Assembly: GCF_000013045.1 (NCBI RefSeq)
Contig: NC_007677.1
Coordinates: 2,728,001-2,792,000, forward strand
Origin: Salinibacter ruber DSM 13855
GTDB lineage: Bacteria; Bacteroidota; Rhodothermia; Rhodothermales; Salinibacteraceae
Direction of reading: 5' to 3'
DNA length: 64,000 nucleotides
The notes under the pieces are model-generated. The model was given only the letters and a program-made list of their open reading frames with translations. It had not been told where the DNA came from and ran no database searches. This document shows, piece after piece, positions 42,604 to 52,251 of the stretch (within the stretch, counting starts at the first letter, position 1; each line of letters opens with the position of its first letter). Made by a program: the position numbers and the translations under genes.

Positions 42604-45600
42604 ATGCGAACCGCCCTGCGCACCCTTGGACTCTCGCTTCTTTGGCTCCTCTTCGTCGTCGCGCCGACCTCGGCCCAGGACGCCGATCCGTTCGTGCGCC
42701 ACCCAGCCGTGCACCCGGACGGCGACCGGATCGCCTTTTCCTATCAAGGGGACCTCTGGACCGTCCCCGTCGACGGCGGTGCGCCCGAGCGCCTCACGAT
42801 CCACGAGGCCTACGAGGGGGAGCCCCGCTGGGGCCCCGACGGCGACCGGATCGCCTTCACGAGCGACCGCTTTGGCAACGACGACCTGTACGTGATGGAC
42901 GCCGCCGGCAGCACGCCGACGCGCCTCACGCACCACTCCACGGGCGACGCCATCGGGGGGTGGACCCCGACCGGGAAGCTCCTCTTTACCACGCGACGCA
43001 CCTACGCACAGGCCGAGTGGTCGGACGAAATCTACGCAGTGGACGGGGACGGCGGCACGCCCGACCGGCGACTCGACGCCGTGGGCAGCGCGCCTCGCAT
43101 GTCGCCCGACGGCCGGTTCATCGCCTTCGAGCGCGGGTACAACGACATCACCAAGAAGGGCTACGAGGGCCCTGCCGACCGCAACGTGTGGGTCTACGAC
43201 ACCGAAAACGACACGTACACGCAGGTGACCACCTACGCGGGCAACGACCACACGCCGGTCTGGACCGGCCCGCGCACGCTGCTGTACGTGAGCGAGCAGA
43301 GCGGCACCTACAACGTTCACCGGCTCGCCCTCACCGACCAGGGCGCGGCCGACGGGGCGCCCGAGGCCGTCACCACGTTCGACGACCACGACGTGCGGAG
43401 CCTCAGCGCAAGCCAGGACGGGTCGGTCGTCGCCGTCCAGCGGCAAACCGACATCTACCTGATTGAAAACGGCGGCGAGCCGCGCCCGCTGGACGTTACC
43501 GTTCCGGCCGACTACCGGTTCGACCCCACCGAAAAGATGCAGATGACCGACGGCCTCCGCGACTACGCCGTCTCGCCCGACGGCGAACAGGTGGCCCTCG
43601 TGCTCCGCGGAGAAATCTTCCTCATGCAGAACGACCCGGAGGAGCCCCGCACCACGCGCCTCACCGACCACACCCACCGCGATCGGGGCGTGGCCTGGAT
43701 GAGCGACTCCACCCTCGTCTTTTCCTCGGACCGGGGGGGGAATCAGTACGACCTGTACAGACTCGAGTCCGCCGACCCCGAGCACCCGGGCGACCTGTAC
43801 GACGCCCTGCAGCACCACGTGACCCAGCTTACGGACACGCCGGAGGATGAGCGGGTGCTGGCCATGGATCCCGACCGCTCGCACGTCGCCCTTCGCCGGG
43901 GCGCCATGACGCCCTACGGGGCCGGCCAGCTCCTAACGGCCGCCGTGGCGGACGGAACGATCGAGGACGCGACCGTGCTCGCAGAGGGCTGGAACGCCCC
44001 CACCGACGTGGCCTGGAGCCCCGACGGCGACTGGCTCGCCTATAGCCAGAACAACCTCAACTTCAACGCCGACGTCTACGTCCACGCCGCCGACGGCTCC
44101 ACCGGCCCGGTCAACGTAAGCCAGCATCCCAAGAGCGACACCGAACCGGTGTGGAGCCCCGACGGCTCGAAGCTGGGCTTCGTCTCCGACCGCAGCGGCA
44201 ACGACGCGGACATCTGGTTCGTGTGGCTGGAGGAGGAGGACTGGGAAAAAACGAAGCGCGATTGGGAGGCACTTGAGGACGAAGACGAGTCCGGTGCGGA
44301 ACGCTCCGAGGACGACGCGCCCCCCGAGGTAAACATCGACCTCGCAAACATCCACGACCGCCTCGAGCGCGTCACGGCCCTGCCCGGGGGCGAGGGCGAT
44401 CCCGTCATCGCCGCGGACGGCGACACCTTCTACTTCGTGGGCGGCCGGGACGCCGGCCCGGCCGACTACGATTCCGAGGTCGACCTCTACCGCATCCAGT
44501 GGGACGGCTCCGAGCGGACGCGCGTCACGGAGCGCAACGTCGGCCCTTCCGACGTCCGCCTCTCGCCGGACGACTCCCAGATCCTCTTCACCCACTCCGG
44601 CGGCCGGCTGGCCCGCGTGCCCGTCGCGCAGAACGAGCTGGAGCGCCTCTCCTTCACCGCCTCGATGACGGTGGACCACGAGGCGGAGCGGACCCAGATC
44701 TTCGACGAGGTGGGCCGGGCCCTGAACCAGGGCTTCTACGACCCCGACTTCCACGGCGACGACTGGGACGCACTGCTCGAGGAATACCGGCCGCGCGCCC
44801 TGGAGGCCTCCACCGCCCAGGACTTTCAGGCCGTCGTCAACCGCATGCTCGGCGAGCTCAACGCCAGCCACATGGGGTATTACGCCGGCGACCGGGCCGA
44901 GACGCAGGACGAGCGCACCGGCCGCCTCGGCGTGGAGCTTGACCCGGTCGAGGCCGGCGTGGAGGTGCAACGGGTGGTGCCCCGTTCCCCCGCCGACCGG
45001 GAGGTCAGCACGCTTCGGGAAGGAGACGTGATTACCACCGTGAACGGACAGTCCGTGGCGGCGGCCAACAACTTCTACGGGCTGCTGGAAGGGACCGTCG
45101 AGGAGAAAATCCTCCTGGGCGTCACGAGCCCCGACGGGGAGACGCGCACGGTGCGGATCCGCCCCACCGGGAGCCTCGACGATGCACTGTACCGCGAGTG
45201 GGTGGAGGACCGCAAGGAGCTCGTCGACGAGTATTCCGACGGGCGCCTCGGCTACGTCCACGTGGAGGGCATGAACTGGGAGAGCTTCGAGCACTTCGAG
45301 CGGGAGCTGTACGCCAGCGGCCACGACAAAGAGGGGCTCATCATCGACGTGCGCTACAACGGCGGCGGCTGGACGACCGACTACCTCATGACGGTGCTCA
45401 ACGTGCGCCGGCACGCCTACACCGTGCCCCGCGGTGCCACGGACGACCTCGACCGGAACCACGAGCAGTTCCGCGGGCACTATCCGTTTGGCGAGCGCCT
45501 CCCCTACGCGGCCTGGACGAAGCCGGTGGCCGCCCTCGCCAACGAAAACAGCTACTCCAACGCCGAGATTTTCTCCCACGCCTTCAAGAACCTCGACCAC

Positions 45601-45846
45601 GGAACGCTCGTGGGCCAGCCCACCTTCGGGGCCGTCATCTCGACCGGCGGGGCGGGCCTGCTCGACGGCTCCTACGTGCGCATGCCCTTCCGGGCGTGGT
45701 ATGTCTACCAGACCGACAAAAACATGGAGCACGGCCCCGCCCGGCCCGACATTCAGGTCGAAAACCCTCCGGGCATCAAGGCGGAGGGCGAGGACCCACA
45801 GCTGCGACGCTCCGTGGAGGCCCTCCTGAACGAGAACAGCGAGTAG
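42604..45846 (+). CDS. Exported tricorn-like S41 peptidase
   Basis: The 1080-residue protein has a signal peptide (about 1-25, ending TSAQ). Two TolB/tricorn-type beta-propellers with repeated P-D-G motifs follow (about 30-640, e.g. PDGDRIAFSYQGDLW). Next come the tricorn C1 core (about 690-770), a PDZ domain (about 780-870) and an S41 peptidase domain. The nucleophile is Ser983 or Ser985 in NENSYSNAEIF. Tricorn-like peptidases degrade peptides; the signal peptide places this one outside the cytoplasm, where it may recycle peptides. An acidic linker (EDEDESGAERSEDDAP) sits between propeller parts. It is the only gene in its transcript as far as I can see. Confidence 0.9.
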   Translation: MRTALRTLGLSLLWLLFVVAPTSAQDADPFVRHPAVHPDGDRIAFSYQGDLWTVPVDGGAPERLTIHEAYEGEPRWGPDGDRIAFTSDRFGNDDLYVMDAAGSTPTRLTHHSTGDAIGGWTPTGKLLFTTRRTYAQAEWSDEIYAVDGDGGTPDRRLDAVGSAPRMSPDGRFIAFERGYNDITKKGYEGPADRNVWVYDTENDTYTQVTTYAGNDHTPVWTGPRTLLYVSEQSGTYNVHRLALTDQGAADGAPEAVTTFDDHDVRSLSASQDGSVVAVQRQTDIYLIENGGEPRPLDVTVPADYRFDPTEKMQMTDGLRDYAVSPDGEQVALVLRGEIFLMQNDPEEPRTTRLTDHTHRDRGVAWMSDSTLVFSSDRGGNQYDLYRLESADPEHPGDLYDALQHHVTQLTDTPEDERVLAMDPDRSHVALRRGAMTPYGAGQLLTAAVADGTIEDATVLAEGWNAPTDVAWSPDGDWLAYSQNNLNFNADVYVHAADGSTGPVNVSQHPKSDTEPVWSPDGSKLGFVSDRSGNDADIWFVWLEEEDWEKTKRDWEALEDEDESGAERSEDDAPPEVNIDLANIHDRLERVTALPGGEGDPVIAADGDTFYFVGGRDAGPADYDSEVDLYRIQWDGSERTRVTERNVGPSDVRLSPDDSQILFTHSGGRLARVPVAQNELERLSFTASMTVDHEAERTQIFDEVGRALNQGFYDPDFHGDDWDALLEEYRPRALEASTAQDFQAVVNRMLGELNASHMGYYAGDRAETQDERTGRLGVELDPVEAGVEVQRVVPRSPADREVSTLREGDVITTVNGQSVAAANNFYGLLEGTVEEKILLGVTSPDGETRTVRIRPTGSLDDALYREWVEDRKELVDEYSDGRLGYVHVEGMNWESFEHFERELYASGHDKEGLIIDVRYNGGGWTTDYLMTVLNVRRHAYTVPRGATDDLDRNHEQFRGHYPFGERLPYAAWTKPVAALANENSYSNAEIFSHAFKNLDHGTLVGQPTFGAVISTGGAGLLDGSYVRMPFRAWYVYQTDKNMEHGPARPDIQVENPPGIKAEGEDPQLRRSVEALLNENSE

Positions 45847-46010
45847 GCAGGCGGGTCCTTCCCTTTTCCCTGACGGACGCCACGTCCCCGGGCGAGACGG
45901 CCTCCGGGCCGTGACGCCCGCCCCGACGGGCAACTCCGGAACCGAACGGCCGGCGCGCTGTGTAGAAAGATTGGTCGCAATCGTCTTCCCCACACCCACA
46001 ACTCCGCTCC

Positions 46011-46757
46011 ATGCCCGAGAACGTAGACCTCAATGCGTTGCTGTTCGACATGGATGGCGTCCTGGTGGACGTCTCCCGCTCGTACCGGCGCGCGATCGAG
46101 GAGACCGTCGAGCACTTCACCGGCCGCCAGATCGGTGAGAATGCCATCCAGCGGTACAAGAACTACGGCGGCTTCGAGGACGACTGGAAGCTGACCCACG
46201 CCATCGTCACCGACACGGCGATGGAGGTCCCCATCAGCCGCGTGATCGACGAGTTTCAGGACCGCTATCGCGGCGACGATTGGGACGGCTTCATCACGGA
46301 AGAGCCCCCGCTGATCGACGATCAAACCCTCGACCGGCTCAATCAGAGCCACATCTTGGGCATCGTCACCGGGCGGCCCGAGGAGGAGGCCCAGTGGACC
46401 CTCGACCACCAGAACTGGACGGACTACTTTCCCCTTCTCGTGGGCAAAGAGAAGCAGGGGGACCGCGCAAAGCCCAATCCCTTCCCCCTCGAACACTCCC
46501 TCACCATGCTGGCCGCCGCCGGCTGCCCCATCGACCCGGAAGAGGCGGTGTACATCGGCGACTCGGTCGACGACATGGACGCGGCCCGGGAGGCCGGCAT
46601 GTGGCGCATCGGGGTCGTTCCCCCGTACGTAGAGACCGACGAGCACAAGCCGCTGCTGGAGGAGCATGGGGCGCACGTCGTCATCGACGACCTCAACACC
46701 CTGCCCGACGTCCTGTCCACCCTGGACGAGCGCACGCCCGCCCGGTCGACGCGGTAG
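46011..46757 (+). CDS. HAD-family hydrolase, haloarchaeal-like
   Basis: The 248-residue HAD phosphatase has motif I FDMDGVLVD, motif II TGRP, and motif III/IV K-P and YIGDSVDDMDAA. The segment NYGGFEDDWKLTHAIV resembles a HAD subgroup (TIGR01548-like, from memory) found in haloarchaea and cyanobacteria. This would fit known gene exchange between Salinibacter and haloarchaea. Substrate is unknown. A strong terminator follows. Confidence 0.82.
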   Translation: MPENVDLNALLFDMDGVLVDVSRSYRRAIEETVEHFTGRQIGENAIQRYKNYGGFEDDWKLTHAIVTDTAMEVPISRVIDEFQDRYRGDDWDGFITEEPPLIDDQTLDRLNQSHILGIVTGRPEEEAQWTLDHQNWTDYFPLLVGKEKQGDRAKPNPFPLEHSLTMLAAAGCPIDPEEAVYIGDSVDDMDAAREAGMWRIGVVPPYVETDEHKPLLEEHGAHVVIDDLNTLPDVLSTLDERTPARSTR

Positions 46758-46795
46758 GCCCCGCCACGTTCGTGGGGCTCAGGCCCGTACAGATG

Positions 46796-46831
46796 CGGCA
46801 GACCGGGGATGTCCCGGGTCTGCCGTTTTTT
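46796..46831 (+). terminator. Rho-independent terminator of the HAD gene
   Basis: A 9-bp perfect stem, CGGCAGACC (46796-46804) with GGTCTGCCG (46817-46825), is followed by TTTTTT. The loop can pair further through GGG/CCC. Confidence 0.92.
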
Positions 46832-46859
46832 GGTGCCCGGCCATACAGGCCTGGGGCGG

Positions 46860-47405
46860 CTACGGGCCGTCCTCCACGACAATCTCCACCCGGCGGTCTT
46901 CCCGGCGCCGCTCCGGCGTCTCGTCTGGCCCCACCATCGTCCGCGGCCCGAACGCCTCGATCTCAAGGCTCGCCGTCCGGATGTCGTGGTTCGTGTCGAG
47001 GTAGTGGGCCACCGCCGCCGCCCGCTGGGCCGATAGGTACCAGTTGCTCGGGTACGTGTCTTGGAGACTGGGCCCGATGGGCACGGGGTCGGTGTACCCC
47101 TGTATGCGAAAGCCCGCGTTCGGGTACTCGTCCTTGATCGTGGCGGCGTGCTCGTCGAGCCGCCGGCGCCCGCGGTCCGGGATCCAGGCGCTGCCCGAGG
47201 GGAAATAGATCGGCGGTTGGAGCGTGGTGCCCGCCTCCCGTGCCCGCAGCGAATCACGGAGCGCCTGCACCTGACGGGTCAGGTTCTGGTTGGCCGTCCG
47301 GAAGGAGTCGATCCGTCCCTGCAGCGGCTGCGGCCCGGTGCCCTGGTTGCCCTGCTGGCACCCCACGAGGACGACCGCCGAAAGAAGCCCGAACAAGAAG
47401 CGCAT
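46860..47405 (-). CDS. OmpA-like peptidoglycan-binding lipoprotein
   Basis: The 181-residue protein has a lipoprotein signal (lipobox VLVGC), a short coiled coil (about 35-65: DSFRTANQNLTRQVQALRD) and a C-terminal OmpA domain. Family motifs are YFPSGSAWIPDRGRRRLDEHA, GYTDPVP, LSAQRAAAVAHYL and RREDRRVEI. The domain should bind peptidoglycan, with the lipid in a membrane. ATG 47405 is taken because it precedes the signal peptide directly; the longer frame upstream has no signal. Confidence 0.87.
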   Translation of the reverse strand: MRFLFGLLSAVVLVGCQQGNQGTGPQPLQGRIDSFRTANQNLTRQVQALRDSLRAREAGTTLQPPIYFPSGSAWIPDRGRRRLDEHAATIKDEYPNAGFRIQGYTDPVPIGPSLQDTYPSNWYLSAQRAAAVAHYLDTNHDIRTASLEIEAFGPRTMVGPDETPERRREDRRVEIVVEDGP

Positions 47406-47560
47406 GGCCCCGACGAGACATTGGGCACAGAATGATGAGGAGTCTCTAAAGTCCCCACTGGGCAACTCGAATGCAACATGCGACACGGCCACCGCCGTGC
47501 AGTCAGCCTCCGGGTCGCGTGGGTCCGCCCGCGGCCTGCCCGTCGGAGGCGCCGTACGGA

Positions 47561-48259
47561 CTACGTTCCCAATGCCGCGCGGACCGTTCCCTCAACCCGG
47601 TCCATGTGTTGCCGGAGCGTGTCGTAGCCCATGTGCGCCCGGGCCACCGCCCATCGGCCCCGCGTCACCCGTCGGATGCCCTCGCGCCGGTCCGGCTCAA
47701 AGGCGCGCTCCGGCGTTCGCATGAGGTACCAGTGTGTCGTCTTTACGGCGTAGCGCGTCCCGTCCGGATAGCCGTGCTGGGTGGTGCCGAGCCCACGGAC
47801 GACGCGAAGGCTCTCGATCCCCACCTCCTCCTGCACCTCGCGCCGGGCACAGGCCTCGATGGACTCGCCGGGGTCTTGGGTCCCCTTCGGCAGGTCCCAC
47901 ACGCCGCGCCGAAAGATCACCAGCAGCACCACGTCGTTCGGCAGCGGGCAGCCCACGTAGCCCCCGCCGGCGGCCACCGGTGCAGGGGGACGGTAGGGGG
48001 CGACGTTGCGGAGGGCGGCCGGCGGCACGGACGGCACGCGCACCGCGGCCTCTGTCTCCGCACTGGGGGCGGGAAGCGCCCGCGGGTCCACCACGAGCAC
48101 GGGATCCGTGCCATCGGGCACCGCCCCCAGGGTTTTCCACAGCCGTACGCCCCCGTTGGACGCAGAGAGCCCACGCTCCGCCACGGCAGACACCGAGGCG
48201 TCGGGGGCCGAGACGGACGCAAACAGGAGCATGTACACGACACACAGTGAACGAGCCAT
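47561..48259 (-). CDS. Nudix hydrolase
   Basis: The Nudix box is complete: a Gly in KGTQDPGES followed by ARREVQEEVGIE. The 232-residue protein also has the strand VVLLVIFRRGVWDLPKGT before it. The N-terminal 80 residues (VRLWKTLGAVPDGTDPVLVVD) are typical of Bacteroidota Nudix proteins with an added domain. The start is uncertain: ATG 48259 gives a hydrophobic beginning, and a later ATG (MLLFASVS) or an upstream one at 48514 are alternatives. Substrate unknown. Confidence 0.75.
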   Translation of the reverse strand: MARSLCVVYMLLFASVSAPDASVSAVAERGLSASNGGVRLWKTLGAVPDGTDPVLVVDPRALPAPSAETEAAVRVPSVPPAALRNVAPYRPPAPVAAGGGYVGCPLPNDVVLLVIFRRGVWDLPKGTQDPGESIEACARREVQEEVGIESLRVVRGLGTTQHGYPDGTRYAVKTTHWYLMRTPERAFEPDRREGIRRVTRGRWAVARAHMGYDTLRQHMDRVEGTVRAALGT

Positions 48260-48623
48260 CGTGCCGTGCCCGCCGCCCTGCCCCTCCAGGGCCGTGTGTA
48301 CGTTCCTTCGGGGGTACGGGACTGCGGGCCAATTCGGCAGTACGTAGACGTATGCCGTAGGGCCTTGTTTGGCCCCGGACACGAATTCCGCTGCCCTTTC
48401 CGCCGTAATTCCCCCGCGAACACGAGGGAGCATCCCCTGGGGCCCGGTAGGCATGCGGTTTGCCTGGTTGGGGAATTGCATTCTTGTATTCACTTCACAA
48501 TCGGCCCGGATCAACAGCCGCCGCGCCTCTTTCCGGTGGTCTGCACTCGTCCCGGTTCTCAGCCGGGCCCGTCCGGCTACACTCGTTTCCCTCCGAGACT
48601 AGGTCGCCCGCAAGGCGCACACC
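48260..48623. other. Divergent intergenic region Nudix/SulP, no gene seen
   Basis: This 364-bp region separates divergent genes. An AT-rich stretch around 48475-48505 (GAATTGCATTCTTGTATTCA) is a candidate promoter area for the sulP gene, 120 bp before its start. No stable hairpin or repeat of note was seen. Confidence 0.35.
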
Positions 48624-50402
48624 ATGTGGAATCAAGCCTGGGCGTGGCTTCGCGATACGCTTCCGCTGCTTCAGTGGCTCCCGGACTATACGACGGAGGC
48701 CCTGCGCGGGGACGCGACGGCGGGGCTCACCGTGGGCGTCATGCTCATCCCGCAGGGCATGGCCTACGCCGTCATCGCGGGGGTCCCGCCGATCTACGGG
48801 CTGTATGCCGGCCTCGTGCCGCTGCTCGTCTACCCGCTGATCGGGAGCTCGCGGCACCTTGCGCTCGGGCCCGTGTCGATCGACATGCTGATCATCGCGG
48901 CGGGCGTGGGGGCGATCGCCCAGGCCGGGACGGAGCGCTACGTGGCCCTCGCCATTCTGCTCACCGCCATGGTGGGGCTGCTGCAGATGGCGATGGGGGC
49001 CATGAAGCTTGGATTCGTGGCCAACCTGTTGTCCCGACCGGTCATCGCCGGCCTCACGACGGCCGCCTCGTTCATTATCGCCATCAGCCAGATTGGAAGC
49101 CTGCTCGGGGTGGAGCTGGGGCGCTCCCAGTACATTCACGTGTTGCTCATTGAGGCCGTTCAGAATGCGGGCAACACCCACCTGCTCACACTGGGCATCG
49201 GAACCGCGAGCATTGTGCTGCTCATGGGCCTCCCCCGCTGGCTCCCCAAGGTCCCCGAGGCCCTGATCGTGGTCGTCGCCGGCACGCTCGCCGGGTGGGG
49301 CTTTGGGCTTCGGGAGAAGGGCGTCTCGGTCGTCGGGTCCATCCCGCAGGGCCTCCCCGCGCCCGAACTGTGGACGCTCAGCTTCTCGGACCTCAACACG
49401 CTCCTGCCGGCGGCCATTACCCTTGCGCTCGTGCAGTTTATGAAGGACATCTCGCTGGACCGCATCTTCGCGGCCCGGCACGGCTACACGATCGACGCCA
49501 ACCGGGAGCTCATCGGGGTCGGGGCCGGCAACTTCTTCGGCAGCCTGTTCCAGAGCATTCCCGCGTCGGGCAGCTTCTCCCGGTCGGCCGTGAACGAACA
49601 GTCGGGCGCCCAGACGGCCCTCGCCAACGTCTTTGCGGCCGGGGTGATCGCGCTCACCCTGCTCTTCCTCACGCCGCTGTTCTACCACCTCCCCACGCCG
49701 GTGCTCGCGGCCATCATTATCGTATCGGGCTTCGGGCTGTTCGACCTGCGGGAGCTGCGCAGCCTGTTCAAGGCGCGGCGGCGGGACGGATACATCGCCC
49801 TCTTTACGGCGGGCTGCACCCTTTTTATCGGGATTCAGGAGGGCATTCTGCTCGGCATCGGCACGTCCGTCGTCGCCATGCTCTACCGCATCAGCCGCCC
49901 CAACGTGGCCGAGCTCGGACACGTCCCGGGCACCCGTCTCTTCCGCGACCTGGACCGGTTCGAGCAGGCCGCCCGCCTGCGGGACATCATGGTCCTTCGG
50001 GTGGACGCGGCCTTCTCGTTCGCGAACGCCGAGTACTTCAAGGACTTCATTTTGGAGAAAAGCGAGCGCGAGGGGCGCCCCGTGAAGGTCGTGATCGTGG
50101 ACGGGAGCAGCATCAACGGCCTCGACACGACGGCCATCGATGCCCTGTTTTCGGTCACCGAGTCGCTGGAGGAGGAGGGCATTGAGCTCCACCTGACCGG
50201 CCTCATTGGCCCGGTGCGCGAGGTGGTGCGGCGCTCGGGGCTGCACGCCCTGCTCGGCGAGAACAAGTTTCACCTCGATCCGCACCAGGCCGTCGTGAGC
50301 GTGCTGGAGCGCTGGGACGCCGCGGAGGGGACCGACCGCGTCACGCACTACTTCAACATGGCGGACTCGGAGGAGACGGAGGCCACGCCCGCGGCGTCGT
50401 AG
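48624..50402 (+). CDS. SulP family anion transporter with STAS domain
   Basis: SulP proteins carry sulfate, bicarbonate or other anions, often with Na+ or H+. The 592-residue protein has the N-terminal SulP signature (DATAGLTVGVMLIPQGMAYA), about 10-14 hydrophobic segments, and the PASGSFSRSAVNEQSGAQT loop. The C-terminal STAS domain (about 440-560) has VDGSSINGLDTTAIDALF. The substrate cannot be assigned; sulfate or bicarbonate are both possible in a marine halophile. No sulfate-assimilation gene is adjacent. Confidence 0.9.
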   Translation: MWNQAWAWLRDTLPLLQWLPDYTTEALRGDATAGLTVGVMLIPQGMAYAVIAGVPPIYGLYAGLVPLLVYPLIGSSRHLALGPVSIDMLIIAAGVGAIAQAGTERYVALAILLTAMVGLLQMAMGAMKLGFVANLLSRPVIAGLTTAASFIIAISQIGSLLGVELGRSQYIHVLLIEAVQNAGNTHLLTLGIGTASIVLLMGLPRWLPKVPEALIVVVAGTLAGWGFGLREKGVSVVGSIPQGLPAPELWTLSFSDLNTLLPAAITLALVQFMKDISLDRIFAARHGYTIDANRELIGVGAGNFFGSLFQSIPASGSFSRSAVNEQSGAQTALANVFAAGVIALTLLFLTPLFYHLPTPVLAAIIIVSGFGLFDLRELRSLFKARRRDGYIALFTAGCTLFIGIQEGILLGIGTSVVAMLYRISRPNVAELGHVPGTRLFRDLDRFEQAARLRDIMVLRVDAAFSFANAEYFKDFILEKSEREGRPVKVVIVDGSSINGLDTTAIDALFSVTESLEEEGIELHLTGLIGPVREVVRRSGLHALLGENKFHLDPHQAVVSVLERWDAAEGTDRVTHYFNMADSEETEATPAAS

Positions 50403-50443
50403 CACGCGCAGTGATCGCGGTGGGCACGAGGCCGCCCCGGGTC

Positions 50444-51115
50444 CTAGCCTTCCCCCTGAACGAGCGTCCCACACGCCTTCGCCCTGGAGATGACCTGCCC
50501 CACGGTGAAGGCCCACCGCGGGGATGCGTCGCACCCGGCCGCTTCGAGCGCCGCCGCAGCCCAGTGGTTGCAGTTGTTGAAGACGTGGTACGGGAGCGGC
50601 GACGCGTAGAACCGACTGTCGGCGTAGTACCCCGGCGCCGCCGTGGGCACTCGTCCCGTGGAGTCGACGGCGAACGACGCCGCCACGAACGTAGTGAAGG
50701 CGTCCAGCTCGGCGGGCGACACTGGCACCCGGACGACGGTCCGCGCCGGAAACCGGTCGGGCACGGGCCGGTCGATGGGCACGACGTGCACCACGCTGCC
50801 CGTGGGCCAGGCGCCGGCCCGAAGCACCCCCCACACGCCCCGCGACGCGCCGGGGTAGTACTGCGCCTCCCCCCAGCCCACTTCCACGTACGGCGCGTCG
50901 GCGACGTCGTCCAGGACGGGCCACCGGCCGGCGGGGACGTCGGCCCGGCGGACGGCGATGCCGGCGTGCCAGCCGTGCTGCACGACATAGAGGACACCCG
51001 TGCTGTCGGGCCCTCCGCCCGCCGAGACGGACCGCCGCGGCAGGTGACAGCGGGCCGCCAGCACGACGAGCCAGACGGCCCCCGCGCCGAGGAGAAGACT
51101 GCGCCACCACTGCAT
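50444..51115 (-). CDS. DUF2459 (TIGR02117-like) protein
   Basis: A 223-residue protein with an N-terminal membrane helix or signal (about 7-22). The DUF2459 domain begins VVQHGWHAGIAV, continues with EVGWGEAQYY, and ends with NNCNHWAAAALEAAG. The conserved His and Cys resemble a permuted papain-like (NlpC/P60-type) site, so a hydrolase role is plausible but unproven. It is convergent with sulP. Confidence 0.75.
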   Translation of the reverse strand: MQWWRSLLLGAGAVWLVVLAARCHLPRRSVSAGGGPDSTGVLYVVQHGWHAGIAVRRADVPAGRWPVLDDVADAPYVEVGWGEAQYYPGASRGVWGVLRAGAWPTGSVVHVVPIDRPVPDRFPARTVVRVPVSPAELDAFTTFVAASFAVDSTGRVPTAAPGYYADSRFYASPLPYHVFNNCNHWAAAALEAAGCDASPRWAFTVGQVISRAKACGTLVQGEG

Positions 51116-51293
51116 GTGCTCGGACGCGCGAGGTGAAAAGAACAGCGAGGGCCTCCTTCAATCAGCGACGCCGTTCTCAAGGTCCAAAATATTCCCCAAG
51201 GCATTCCGCCGAGGCGTCCCCCCCGTCCTGCATTCGCGCCGCCCAGTGGCTATGCTGAGGCTGTACGACGTTCCTGGAATCAGCGAGCCCCCC

Positions 51294-51788
51294 ATGGACC
51301 CAAACGCCGCCCTCCGTTCCCACCTCACGGACCTCCTCACCGCCCGACAGGCCCACTGCACGTTCGCGGACGCCGTGGCCCACATGCCCACGGAGCACCG
51401 GGGCGACCGTCCCGAATCCCTGCCGTACTCGGTGTGGGAGCTCGCCGAGCACATCCGGCGCGCCCAGCGCGACATTCTCGACTACTGCCGCACGCCGGAC
51501 TACGAGGCCGCCGACTGGCCCCACGACTACTGGCCCGATGCGCCGGCCCCCTCCACCCCCACGGCGTGGGACGCGTCCGTGGCCCAGGTGCAGACGGACC
51601 AGGAGGCCCTGTGCGATCTCGTCACCGACGAGACGATCGACCTCTACGAGACGGTCCCGTCCAGCGACGAGCACACGTACCTCCGAGAGGTCATGCTCGT
51701 GGCCGACCACACCGCCTACCACGTCGGACAGATTGTGACCGTACGCCGCGCGCTCGGCCTCTGGCCCCCGAGCGGGGACGCCGAGTGA
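51294..51788 (+). CDS. DinB family protein
   Basis: The 164-residue four-helix DinB-type protein has the metal-ligand His pattern: one in VWELAEHIRRAQRDI and two in VADHTAYHVGQI. The family includes damage-inducible proteins and thiol-dependent transferases, and most members have no assigned role. ATG 51294 gives the normal family length. It is convergent with a PHA-system gene, 10 bp apart. Confidence 0.85.
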   Translation: MDPNAALRSHLTDLLTARQAHCTFADAVAHMPTEHRGDRPESLPYSVWELAEHIRRAQRDILDYCRTPDYEAADWPHDYWPDAPAPSTPTAWDASVAQVQTDQEALCDLVTDETIDLYETVPSSDEHTYLREVMLVADHTAYHVGQIVTVRRALGLWPPSGDAE

Positions 51789-51798
51789 CCGGCGGCCC

Positions 51799-52083
51799 CT
51801 ACGACTGCGACTGCAGGGACTGGTCCAGGTAGTCTTCGGCCTCCGCCTGCACCCGACTGCGCATCGGCTGCAGGAAGGCACTGAGGTTGATGGCAACGTG
51901 CACCGCGTCGGCCTCCACCTCGATGTGGCCGTCGGCCCCCTGCCCACTAAATTGCAACGTGTCGCCCGTCCACTCGGCGTCGACCCCGAGTTCGGTTTCG
52001 AGCTTGTCGGCGACGCGCCCGACGGCCGCCCGGCCGTCGTCGAGCCCTAGAGAATGCGAGCGGGTGATGTCGATGTCGGCCAT
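51799..52083 (-). CDS. Polyhydroxyalkanoic acid system (PHA_gran_rgn) family protein
   Basis: The 94-residue protein begins MADIDITRSHSLGLDDGRAAV, has DAEWTGDTLQFSGQGADGHIEV and ends LDQSLQSQS, matching the small PHA-granule-region family (PF09650-like). These proteins have a beta-rich fold and sit near PHA genes in some bacteria. No PHA gene is adjacent here, and the role is unknown. A very long antisense frame over 52084-54636 is an artefact of the M14 gene. Confidence 0.8.
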   Translation of the reverse strand: MADIDITRSHSLGLDDGRAAVGRVADKLETELGVDAEWTGDTLQFSGQGADGHIEVEADAVHVAINLSAFLQPMRSRVQAEAEDYLDQSLQSQS

Positions 52084-52251
52084 TGTCGGGGATGTTTTTC
52101 GAAGCGTTGGATTCGAAGAGGAGGTACGGGGAACCACGGGATCCGTTCGCTCCGCCTGCGACTCGTTCGTGTCCGTCCCCCTTGTAAGTGCCCTGCCGTC
52201 GTCGTTTGTTGTGGAGGCGCACCGCCCGTTCTTCTCATCGCTCTCCCCACC

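Noticed and set aside
43933-45999. A 688-codon minus-strand frame over the tricorn-like gene.
   Set aside because: Antisense shadow with no domains; the plus-strand gene has clear propeller, PDZ and S41 motifs.
48495-51161. A long minus-strand frame of 888 codons over the sulP gene.
   Set aside because: Antisense to SulP, with no domains and repetitive Arg/Gly/Pro composition.
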